Program-made: the position numbers and the translations under genes
Notes under the pieces: generated by a model
Told to the model about the DNA's origin: nothing
What the model saw: the letters and a program-made list of their open reading frames with translations, nothing else
The model's database searches: none
Source of the DNA: Psococerastis gibbosa
Taxonomy: Eukaryota > Arthropoda > Insecta > Psocodea > Psocidae
Length of the DNA stretch: 64,000 bases
Direction: 5' to 3'
Assembly: GCA_963971405.1 (NCBI GenBank)
Contig: OZ020484.1
Coordinates: 868,001 to 932,000, forward strand
Part shown: positions 55,743 through 64,000 of the stretch, one piece after another
How the letters are laid out: each line of letters opens with the position of its first letter
How positions within the stretch are numbered: position 1 is the stretch's first letter

Positions 55743-56455
55743 CTGACTCAGCTTGTATAGCTATGGTTATAATCAGCATTCAGGCAATTTTATCCTACTC
55801 TTTGAACACCATATATTTCATTTGAGCCCACTCATGGTGGGGCCACGTCGAAAGAACCTGCCGTATCGTTGACCCCACCTAGGGATAAAAGCTAGGTAAG
55901 TAAGTAAAAAAAAAACATTGAAATCATATCGCATACCTTTACGAAAATCAACTGCAGATTAATTGAGAAGTTTATCAAGTCTTTTATGTGTTAAATAACT
56001 TATATTTTCAATGCAGCCACTAGCAGCTTTGTTTGGTGTTCTGGTACTTGAAGTAGCATATAGAAGTTACAACAATTAGATATTACACTATACATCATTC
56101 GTAACGAAACGTAACTATGTGATATCTCTAATTAACTTCAGTTATTGAAGTCTTGAAAGGTACCTCTGGAGGGTTCCTATTTTCTCATGATACTTGGAGC
56201 AAGTTAAAGTTTTAAAACAAGTTAGGTAACAACTTCACCTAGCTCTGTATAACTAGTAGATAGTTTGAGTGTTATAATTTACATGTACAGTACTACTCCA
56301 GTACACCTACTGTTGCTGTACAAGTTCAATATATTTACCGTATCGAGTATCGATCCAAACTGTTTAAAACGCCAGAAACTCAGAAATTTATGAAAAATTT
56401 TGCAGGTCCATATTATTGTGTTATTATTCAGTAACTATTGTAATATGAATTCGGC
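55743..56455. other. No recognised feature
   Basis: AT-rich; TAAGTAAGTAAAAAAAA at 55897 resembles a SINE or LINE tail but is isolated. Confidence 0.3.
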
Positions 56456-56749
56456 TTGGCCCGTTGCTGCACAAGACAGAGGCGTGCCTCCGAAATGGGT
56501 TCGGTAGTGTTTTTACGCCCCTCGCCCCCGCGGGTCAAATCGGGCCGCAGCTGCCCCTTTAATATGCCCTTCTGGCTGGCTGTCGTGGGCCGCCACAAAA
56601 AGGGCACAAGTACGACCTTTATGGGTCTGAAGGGTTACAGAGGGCCATATGTGGCTGTCAGTTCTGTTTCTGGTGATTTGGGTGTCTTATTTGGTAAATA
56701 CTACTATGATGGACGTCCGGCGGAGTTTTGCGGGTCGGGACAACTGTAG
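56456..56749 (+). other. GC-rich patch with unidentified 97-codon frame
   Basis: GC content rises sharply over 56456-56660 against AT-rich flanks, with CpG-containing words such as CCCCCGCGGGTC. The frame reads through to a stop at 56749 and includes GRHKKGTSTTFMGLKGY, but I recognise no domain. It could be a CpG-rich regulatory or first-exon region, a retrocopy, or chance. Confidence 0.25.
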
Positions 56750-57037
56750 TATTTAGAAACGGGACTCGGAGCGGGACATCTATTAGAAAACTACAGTACT
56801 TGTAATTATTTGTTACTACGCTCCGGGACTTAAAAAGCTAAAAGGAGCTAAAGGAGCTCTAAAACGAGTTCCCAGAGGGTGACTTCGACCCGTACTGTCT
56901 CGTGTCTATTCATCAGACAAAACCATCAGCAAAATTCAGCAATAATGCTATATGCTCTGGCCTCTGGGTCTTGTTTCTTGTGTGGGTTTTGTGTTCGACT
57001 CTTTCTCGAGTTATTAGGTATAAACATGTACCGTAGT

Positions 57038-57292
57038 CAAGGCCGTTGCGATAGATTTGAGACGAGGGGGGGGGAGGGGGTCGACAGTCTAGAGTGTGGC
57101 AAGTATGGGATCAGCTAGTCTAAGGCCCGAGGCTACATTAGTAGTTTATACCGAGATTAAGAAAGCAAAACTGAATTTTGGTAAATACAAGTAGCCATGT
57201 AGAAAGAACAAAAGAATATATTTCTAGTTTGTTTAGTATCAAGCAGCAAGTAATTTCTAATTTTTTTCCCTCCTTCCAGAAATACGGCCTTG
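57038..57292. mobile_element. hAT-type element, CAAGGCCGT family
   Basis: TIRs CAAGGCCGTTGCGATAG (left) and CAAGGCCGTATTTCTGG (right, complement). Flanks ACCGTAGT and ACCGTGGT match at 7 of 8 bases (57030-57037 and 57293-57300). A G run lies at 57067-57074. 255 bp, non-coding. Confidence 0.82.
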
Positions 57293-58084
57293 ACCGTGGT
57301 ACACTCTCCTCCTTTCCAGAAGCCACAATAAATAAATGAACCTGTTGTAATGTTTCCCATAAAAAAAGACCCCGATCCAATTCATTGCATTTAGCCAACC
57401 AATAGCACCAAATACTACAAATAGCACAAAAGCAACCATTAAAACGAATAAAACGACATTTCTGAAGAAAAAAAAAACTGCATAGAGCTCGCCATCCATC
57501 AAAAACCACAGAAAACCTATCGATCACAGAGAACCGAGTACGGAACGAGTACGGAACCGCAAAGAGTTGGCGCTCCGCGCATGAATACCCCCAGCCAAGT
57601 GAGCCCCTTACCATCCATGACGAGGCATAAAGAACGCCGGACGAAAAAAGAGACAGCATAGAAAAAAAGCAGATCAAAGAAAATACAGGACAGAACCGGA
57701 AACGGCCGATAAAAATATTTTGACAGAAGTAGAGAATAGAGGGCGTTTTGTTCCGAGGTCCCCTCTTTTATTCGGATATCATTTTGTCGCTCTCTCTCCA
57801 TTGTAAATTCAATCGAACACGGGTAATTTTCGTAATTATTTGGTGCACTTGAACCCTTTTTTTCTATTTTTTACCCTACTCGAGTGCCGTTTCCTCTCTT
57901 TTTCGCCTGTGTGTTACCTGAGGAATTTACTAATGAGATTCCGAGGCAGCTAGGCATTACGCGCGGGGTTTAAGGGTGTTTTGGAATGTGTTTGGTTCGT
58001 ATGAGGACCTGTGTGGTTATTGGAGTGTTCGTGTTCTTGAATATTCCACCTCCTTTATAGATTTTTTCTTTGTATGAAAATATA
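57293..58084. other. No supported gene
   Basis: The longest open frame of the window (179 codons, minus, 57138-57677) lies partly here and partly inside the hAT element. It is Phe/Cys/Leu-rich with no motif, and three overlapping frames cover the same DNA. Confidence 0.35.
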
Positions 58085-58160
58085 AACGAGAACGGTATTC
58101 GAACTCGAATGTCCGTGTTGCCGGGGTGGTGTGTTAGCCAACTTGTTATATGTCCAATCC
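58085..58160 (-). mobile_element. tRNA-like SINE head
   Basis: On the minus strand: AACAAGTTGGCTAACACA (A-box-like) and TTCGAGTTCGAATACC (B-box-like), about 45 bp apart. The body is not shared with other SINEs here. Confidence 0.4.
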
Positions 58161-59173
58161 CTCATATATTCTTGTAGTTTAATTTTCAAGACACCGGTTT
58201 CCAATAGCCTGTGAGCAGCTTCCGCATCCACACTGCCTCGGCAAGAGACCCGGTTTCAAATCTTCATCTAGTCGTATTTTACCTGCTGTTTCTCTATTCA
58301 GGCAAGTGCAAAGTAACCAGCACAGGATGAAATAGGCTGAACAAAGCATGTTCAGCAAACGAGCTAAAGTGAGCAAAAGACACAAAATTTCACATTATTT
58401 CACCAAGAAACAAAACTAAAAATTTGCATGCACAGTAAAGTTAGAAAACAAAGTACGAAACAACAACATCCATTGTCGCCCACAGATTGATAGAACCACT
58501 ATGCAAAGCAACTCCCTCTCGACTCAAAACACAAAGAAAAACACAGAAAATATTTTGTGAAAACCCCCTTTGATGCGTCAGTCACTCGGCCACTATTCTT
58601 TAACACTTTTAGTTAGTTTTGAGGACTTGCGATTGATGGGCTCTGTCTATATAAGGTATTAGGTAGCTATGGAAATCTGAGCCTTGTCCATTGTATGTCT
58701 GTCAACCTGTAACGAGCTATGGCAAAACCTGTAGGCTTGTTATTTTGATTGGCTAAGGAATGGCCCGAAAAAGGATCGCGGGAAAGGCATTGTGAATGAA
58801 GGCTTCTACGTCTTGTTGAACAGTATGTTAAGCACTGGTAAAGTTATGGGACAGATAGATGGCTAGTTTATCTGATATGCTGAGGTATCGCACATGCTAT
58901 TGCTAAAGTAACGACACGTTGGAATAAAGTCAATGAGTCAATTTTGGTACTTATTGATAATAAGTTACACATTGTTAGATTCAATGTTCTAAAGAGGAGA
59001 GATGGAGCACTCTCTTCACTCCCGTCAAAATATTTTTTGAATTTCCGATACCGCCTGCCTCATTATTTCAATGACTGGTCGTAGCAGAGCTGGCTTGTGG
59101 CATCAAAAATTCAAACAACAAACGGGAACCGAATGTACCATGTCGGCCATCTCTCCCATATAGTACTCTAATG
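58161..59173. other. No recognised feature
   Basis: A minus frame at 58179-58385 has a moderately protein-like second half with the Cys-containing PRQCGCGSC. No family recognised. Confidence 0.3.
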
Positions 59174-59465
59174 CAGCAGTGGTTCCCAACCTATGGTCCA
59201 TGGAACACCGATGGTCCACTGACACATATTAGGTGGTAATTAAGAAATAAGACAATAAAACAGCAGAGTTAATGGAACTTTGAACTATAAAATCCTACCG
59301 ATACCAGTCCAAAAGATTTAATCCAATATTATCACGTAATTGTAGGTACAAACTGTTTGATCTCGGTCCTAGAATTGATCGATTTTCTTGTCACAGCCAT
59401 GGTGGTCCACGGAAAATCATAAAATAATCTAGTGGTCCACGGACAAAAAAGGTTCGGAACCCCTG
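59174..59465. mobile_element. hAT-type MITE, GTGGTTCCCAACC family
   Basis: Left end CAGCAGTGGTTCCCAACC, right end on the complement CAGGGGTTCCGAACC. Perfect 8-bp TSD CTCTAATG (59166-59173 and 59466-59473). Subterminal GGTCCATGGA and GTGGTCCACGG repeats, typical of Charlie-like hAT MITEs. 292 bp. Unlike the other hAT MITEs here it lacks long G or C runs. Confidence 0.95.
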
Positions 59466-59589
59466 CTCTAATGTAACCTACAGGAACATAATATGTTCTG
59501 CCTCATGAGTCCTCCATGACAGATCTATGAGCAATTTTATTGGTCCCGTGATATTTAATTTTATACACGATATATGTGTCTATATAGAA

Positions 59590-60125
59590 ATAAAGAAATA
59601 AAGGAAATTGCCTTTATTTTCCATGTGGGCGAATGTACATATAATTCATCTACTTGAGTCTCAACCTATCGATTGGATTGCAGCAACTCTACCCATATCC
59701 TTATCCATTCTCTGGAGTTGCGATTAGTCTATCTATCTGGTTTGAGGTCCTCTATGTACGCCTTCCGTGGTCTGCCTCTGGTACCCTTACTGGTGCCTTC
59801 TAATGTGGTGATCTTCATGTCGAATCAGGTACTCCATCTTCCTGGCTATCCTCACGGGTGGGTTTGTTGGTTATCTGCGACCTTTCTTATCCTTTTTCCT
59901 TTGAGGATTCGTACTGAGATCTCCCCATGATATTTTTAGCATTCTTCTATAACACCACATCTCAGAGGCTTCCAAACAGTTTCTTATGCCATGTCCAGCA
60001 GCCATTGAGCAGTATACTCCATACATGTGTCTTCAGCAGCCTTTTCCTTACGTTTATGTCGATGTTATTAGACTTGTGTAATGGGTTTGTCTCGTTAGTA
60101 TGTATTTTCAACCTTCGAGGAATAA
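59590..60125 (-). pseudogene. LINE, thumb-to-C-terminus with 3' tail
   Basis: The minus strand reads KRLLKTHVWSILLNGCWTWH. After a frameshift comes EMWCYRRMLKISWGDLSTN, then ARKMEYLIRHEDHHIRR. After another frameshift it reads GTRGRPRKAYIEDLK and REWIRIWVELLQSN. EMWCYRRMLKISW is a hallmark of one abundant invertebrate non-LTR group, located just after the reverse transcriptase catalytic core. The 3' tail (CCACATGGAAAATAAAGGCA, then a TTTCTTTATTTCT tract) also occurs at 51262 and in part at 39845. Frameshifts and stops make it inactive. Best preserved LINE of the window. Confidence 0.9.
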
Positions 60126-60149
60126 AATGAGAGCGGGATACAAATAATT

Positions 60150-60240
60150 TACCAAGAGCGTGACTCGAACCCGTATCTCCCTATGCGCAGCCTTACCCTG
60201 GCCGTTGGCCAATACGTCCTTGTTTATGGACAAATAGTAG
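60150..60240 (-). mobile_element. tRNA-derived SINE copy
   Basis: On the minus strand: GTATTGGCCAACGGCCAGGG (A-box region) and TACGGGTTCGAGTCACGC (B box), then TTGGTAAATTATTTGTATCC. Lies just beyond the 5' end of the LINE. Head type distinct from SINE-A and SINE-E. Confidence 0.55.
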
Positions 60241-60524
60241 CCATTCTCCCGGAAGCCTATTCAACCTATAGCTACATGGTGAACCCAGATTAGATCGCAT
60301 GCAAATGGCTCTGTAGCATTTGCAGCACCTCACGATCCTGGAAGATGTCGCAGTGACCTAGTTAAATCGGGCAAGGAAAAGTAAATACTTGAGCCACTCC
60401 AGTTCTTTTCCAGCCAGCTTCCTCACGCGAGCCCTGTTAAAGGTTCCAGACATCAAAGTCGAATGGCTAGAGTGCTTGAATCGGCAGTATTGGTTGATCC
60501 AATGCTGATGAACGTTGTACAGAC
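60241..60524. other. No recognised feature
   Basis: Moderate GC, no open frame of note. Confidence 0.35.
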
Positions 60525-60696
60525 CAGGGACGGATCCAGCCCATTTTTTTGGGGGGGGGGCAGCTGAGGGTCAAAATAGGAAAAACTTATGTAGGATCGA
60601 CTAAATTAGAGCGTAATAACTTAATTTACAATAGATTTATCAAATTTTGGGGGGGCAGCTACCCCCCCCCCCCTTCCCCCCCTGTATCCGTCCTTG
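60525..60696. mobile_element. hAT-type MITE, CAGGGACGGATCC family
   Basis: Left end CAGGGACGGATCCAGCCC with a G run at 60552-60561; right end on the complement CAAGGACGGATACAGG with C runs. TGTACAGA and TGTACAGT lie at the edges (left one base further out), a near-perfect 8-bp TSD. Interior GTAGGATCGACTAAATTA is shared with 8120 and 36554. Confidence 0.85.
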
Positions 60697-60859
60697 TGTA
60701 CAGTATGTAGCTCACGGATATAGTGCGTTGAAGGAACGAAGTCGAAAAATAAGACATGAAGAAAATATTTCAGCCAGACCAACTATGTCAGAGGATACCC
60801 TCTTATAGCTATCCCATATTGACAATAATAATTGGAAATTAAAATGGGGATAACAATTA

Positions 60860-61470
60860 TCTTACTGTTCTATACATTCTACTTTGATGCATTCAGGACA
60901 CATTATTAGTTATTGTATTTTAGTATAACTGGGTGAAGCGCTGCACTCTAATATTAAGCCGAGTGACTTTAGGAACGAAATCCAGCGGAGCAGTCTGGCT
61001 AACAATAAAGTAACTAATAGCACAATACTGTCTTGATATTTCCCAATTTACACGTAAAAAGATATAGTGCACTAAATTGGTAGATTAGCTGCATTCTATG
61101 TATTCTACTTTCATTAACCGGCGGAGCAGTCAAGACTCAAGATTACAATACACGCTCGTCGCTCGTCCTAGTCTCCTAGGCCCTAGGGGTATTGTATAAC
61201 TGGCCTCGGCACATTGTCACTCGGTGGGCACATAAGCAAGTCAGAAGCTTGCAGTCACCCTAAAATTAATTAATAAATTATAATTATACATAATTTAATT
61301 AATATAGTCATTGAAATGTTAATTGGGAAGCTGGGCGCGCTCCAAGCATTCTAGTTCTTTGATTCCAGAAACATCAACTAGCGCAGCAGTCTAGATAACA
61401 ATAAAGATACCTCCTAGGGGTACTGGACAATACGGACCTGACCTTGACACATTTTTACGTAATATGGTTT
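60860..61470. repeat. Diverged local duplications
   Basis: GCGGAGCAGTC occurs at about 60982 and 61121, and GCGCAGCAGTCTAGATAACA at 61381. AACAATAAAG follows two of them, and CCTAGGGGTAYTG with a later GGCACATT/GACACATT follows two. About three decayed copies of a unit of 140-260 bp. Confidence 0.45.
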
Positions 61471-61876
61471 AAATGAGTAAATAGACGCAATGCACAACAA
61501 TGCGAAGGTTTCTTTGAATGCAACTGTTTAAGGTACAAGGTCACTAAGGTGTGTTGTGCCTTCTCACACTGAAAGAATAAAAAAGGGACACCCATAACAA
61601 CCCGGTTTCACTTTTCAGTTTTCTCTGTTTTCATTTTTCTTCAGTTGGCGTTTGTAAACAAGGTTTTAGAGGCAAAAGGTCACAGAAAATGTATCGAAAT
61701 CAATATCTACTTACCATATTTGATTTCTTTTTTTTAATATTTTAGATGTTTGATAAGTTTTTATGGACTAGGGTTCGAATATCCCTCCATTAGTTTGTTT
61801 TCTTTATCAATTGGTATTTTTCTAGTTTACCATAATAATGTGTTTTTTCATGGGCGATCCAACCAATCAGGATCGA

Positions 61877-62285
61877 GGAAACTGGTTTTGAATTGAATTG
61901 AATTGAAAACGACTTTATTGAATAAAAACAAAACAAAAGGTGAACAATAAGACTATAAAGTCTTCTTTTCATGCTAACCTTAAAAACAAACATTATGTAT
62001 TAATATATAGATGCTTAAAATTAAATAGAGAAGAAACAAGAGAAGAAGAGGGGGGAGAGAAAGTTAAGGGGGGGGGGGTCCATTGTCGTCACCATTACAA
62101 GACCGGAGAGAGTCTCAAGCGTTATCTAAGATATATTGTTTAATAATTTTCTTAAAGCTACTGAGTGAACTAGCTGCCCTAACCTCCAATGGTAGGCGGT
62201 TCCAGTGGCGAATAGCGTATATTACTGTAGATGTGGTCTTTTGTGGTGGTATTTCGTATGTTGTGCCATTGCGTTGTGACTGTAA
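61877..62285 (-). pseudogene. Non-LTR retrotransposon 3' end with UTR
   Basis: The minus strand encodes NGTTYEIPPQKTTSTVIYAI, then RHWNRLPLEVRAASSLSSFK and KIIKQYILDNA with a stop. This is the C-terminal WNxLPxExRxAxSLxxFKxxL pattern of CR1/L2-type proteins. The 3' UTR carries a C run, GACTTTATAGTCTTATTGTT and an AATAAA signal (CAATAAAGT), and ends in TTCAATTCAATTCAATTCAA. A shorter copy of this UTR is nested in family A copy 1. Confidence 0.85.
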
Positions 62286-62286
62286 T

Positions 62287-62327
62287 TTGTGACCCCCCCC
62301 CTAAATTTTCGGCTGGATCCGCCCTTG
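62287..62327. mobile_element. Solitary hAT right end
   Basis: TTGTGACCCC, a C run, TAAATTTTCGGCTGGATC and CGCCCTTG match the right end of the MITE at 43421-43628. It abuts the 5' truncation point of the LINE, so the junction may reflect LINE insertion into a MITE. Confidence 0.65.
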
Positions 62328-62609
62328 TTTGTGGGCTAGGTCGGATCCAGCACTCGATTTACAGGGGGATAAGCCATGAAGCTTATGATCTTTTGTGTGA
62401 ACCAGTATTTTATACCCAAATGATAATGTACGGAGCATATACCTAGTTAGGTACGGAGCACTGAAAACGTTTTACGTAAAAAAATGCTTTATGACAGGTC
62501 TTTGATGGATATGATAACATATAATATCAATGTTTTATTGGTCTTTTATAATCAATATAATTTATTCTGATTCTAATTGAATCTATTATGTTGAAGTGGC
62601 ATGTTAGAT
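62328..62609. other. No recognised feature
   Basis: Short AT-rich spacer; GGTCGGATCCAGCACTCG at 62340 resembles another hAT end but is isolated. Confidence 0.3.
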
Positions 62610-62815
62610 TGTACTGTACTTGGTGAAGTCATGCTTCCAACTGTTAGACTGCGACTACGCCAATGCTAAGCTTGTCACAGCTTGTCTATTATCTTGGCAG
62701 CCGGTGTAGGACGTACACCAGTTTGTCAATGGCCCAAAATTCTTACGGAAAAAATATAAATGACCGAAACCATGGGGTCGTTGGCGTTGAACAAGGGACT
62801 AATGGGCTACGATAC
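62610..62815 (+). repeat. Family C repeat, copy 5
   Basis: GGTGAAGTCATGCTTCC, AAGCTTGTCACAGCTTGTCT, GCAGCCGGTGTAGGACG, CAATGGCCCAAAATTCTTAC, CATGGGGTCGTTGGCGTTGA, ACAAGGGAC. Same order as 37572-37806. Confidence 0.8.
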
Positions 62816-62974
62816 CCCGTCTAGGTTTTAGTTCCTCGTTAACAACTTTCTTGATTGCATTTATGCAGCAGATTACAGAATAATGGTTATACCAACAATA
62901 TTATTGATTCATAGTCGAGGTCACATATATATCCATATATCTACTGTATATCTAGCCTAGTGTGAAGACATTTT

Positions 62975-63037
62975 CTATTTGAGGGGTCGCGACCCCCCCC
63001 CCCCCCCCTCAAACCTCCTCCGTCTGGTCCACCCTTG
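62975..63037. mobile_element. hAT right end (partial)
   Basis: A C run (62993-63008) followed by TCAAACCTCCTCCGTCTGGT and CCACCCTTG, the usual plan of the right end of these MITEs. No left partner found. Confidence 0.4.
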
Positions 63038-63056
63038 CTTGGAAATACTCTTACAC

Positions 63057-63092
63057 ACCGACCACGGTCCACAACCCGGATTACACTGTATC
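63057..63092. mobile_element. Foldback-family arm fragment
   Basis: CGACCACGGTCCACAACCCG then GATTACACTG resembles GACCACGGCCCATCAACCCG/GATTCTACTG at 13451-13480. Confidence 0.5.
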
Positions 63093-63284
63093 ATAGTTGT
63101 AGTGTGTAATATTGCTCATTAAATTGGTCCATTGTCTATGCACTGGCGAAACACAATAACAACGAATAGTCTAGAGTCTAGACCATTTGAAATTCGCTAC
63201 GGCCCCCCCTTTTAGCATTGTGCGTGTTACTTCATAATGCTTAATTAAAAAACAACAATGCACCTAATGTTCCTTGAAATCAAA

Positions 63285-63318
63285 CGCCTGAATGAGGCCC
63301 ACTATGGCCGAAAGCATT
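63285..63318 (+). other. Hammerhead-like hairpin motif (degenerate)
   Basis: CTGAATGA, stem GGCC-CACTAT-GGCC, then GAAAGC. The stem and GAAA fit the hammerhead plan, but the core has an extra A compared with CTGATGA. Confidence 0.25.
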
Positions 63319-63577
63319 TAGGGTGCAGAACTAACTCACACTCAAAGATGGTCATAAATGTCTTCAGGTACGGACTGGCCAATATTTAGGTTTCCATAGT
63401 CTTTGATGAAAATATTTGAAATTGTTTAGAAAAAAACCATATCATATAATAGATAAAGAGCCCGTGTTTCGCAATCACCCTCAATACATTTTTGCGAAAA
63501 TATTTTTTTGACGTGACAACGTCTAATAAATCAATGAGCCCTGGCTGGAACACTAGGTGCATGTACGAAAAAGTGAT

Positions 63578-63648
63578 ACCACGACGCGTAACCACGACGC
63601 GTTACCACGATGTGTAACCACGATGCGTTGCACGATGCGTTATGCGGG
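63578..63648. repeat. Minisatellite, 14-bp unit
   Basis: Five units of about ACCACGACGCGTTA; later units vary (ACGATGTGTA, ACGATGCGTT) and the last is shortened. CpG-rich in an AT-rich setting; the CpG to TpG changes among units look like methylation decay. Confidence 0.85.
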
Positions 63649-64000
63649 TTTAATCAACTTTTTGGGCAGATGTAGAAAACCTATCTCAATTTAAATTATA
63701 GCCATGTCTTCGTCTATTCTTCCTCTTTCAGGCAATGCTATATTTGTTGTGATAGAGCAAGGGGTTCGACTTTGGGGGGTGGAAACGTGAGGAGGTGCGC
63801 ACGAAATTCAAACGACTTAAGTGGTTTTAAGGGCTTTTCTACATTTCTTTTTCTTTCCAGCCATATATATTATTATTTAAGTAAGCTTTAGTAATTTATA
63901 TGTTGTCACGCTATCGTCCGTAAACCGACTTTGCAACCGACTTACAGACAACCAATTCTTTTTTTGCCCTAATTCTATACCACTCTACCCTTATCCTAGA
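63649..64000. other. No recognised feature
   Basis: AT-rich sequence to the window edge; nothing recognised. Confidence 0.35.

Noticed and set aside
57138..57677. Longest open frame of the window, 179 codons on the minus strand
   Set aside because: It runs into a hAT element, is rich in Phe, Cys, Leu and Ser, overlaps three other frames and shows no motif. Probably chance.

Overview
This window is eukaryotic nuclear DNA from an animal, most likely an invertebrate. It is AT-rich and has no gene-dense stretches. It is packed with decayed non-LTR retrotransposon 3' ends, tRNA-derived SINEs, short hAT-type DNA transposons with 8-bp target-site duplications (TSDs), foldback elements and microsatellites. 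The retrotransposon C-terminal signatures, the CAGGGRCGGATCC-type hAT termini and the repeated palindrome TAGGCCTA are common in invertebrate genomes. They do not identify a phylum from sequence alone; an arthropod is a guess. I found no intact host protein-coding gene, rRNA, canonical tRNA or CRISPR array. The open frames are short, and nearly all look accidental or are transposon debris.

Layout. 1-2.3 kb: two LINE C-terminal relics. The second is flanked by a 13-bp TSD and has a hAT MITE with its own 8-bp TSD inserted in it. 2.3-5 kb: foldback element, two hAT MITEs, a tandem/inverted repeat with a hammerhead-like motif, a SINE. 6.3-7.2 kb: first copy of an unclassified ~0.85-kb family, here called family A, with a LINE tail nested in it. 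8-10.4 kb: three hAT MITEs. 11.9-19.9 kb: family C repeat, a 74-bp near-perfect palindrome, a hAT MITE split by a SINE, two LINE ends. 19.9-24.8 kb: the emptiest stretch. 24.9-31.1 kb: foldback with a nested SINE, a family A copy split by a SINE, and a cluster of four SINE/repeat copies. 32.8-40.8 kb: four family A copies (two form a large inverted pair), a 0.4-kb foldback, SINEs. 43.4-50.7 kb: hAT MITE, several SINE types, a decayed coding region of unknown family, a LINE end. 51-55.8 kb: a 185-bp CTT tract at a LINE 3' end, another LINE end, a SINE, a foldback. 57-64 kb: three hAT MITEs, the best preserved LINE piece (59.6-60.1 kb), a second LINE with its 3' tail, family C, a CpG-containing minisatellite.

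The window is best read as layered insertions into intergenic or intronic DNA. Several nestings give relative ages: LINE before hAT (1.65-2.27 kb), foldback before SINE (24.9-25.3 kb), family A before SINE (26.2-26.6 kb), hAT before SINE (16.4-16.7 kb). The items least explained by known families are family A (hairpin at its left end, TGTC arrays inside), family C (at least five copies, class unknown), the hammerhead-like motifs, and a protein-like but broken reading frame at 46.35-46.75 kb. Family letters (A, C, SINE-A to SINE-E) are labels used only in this annotation.
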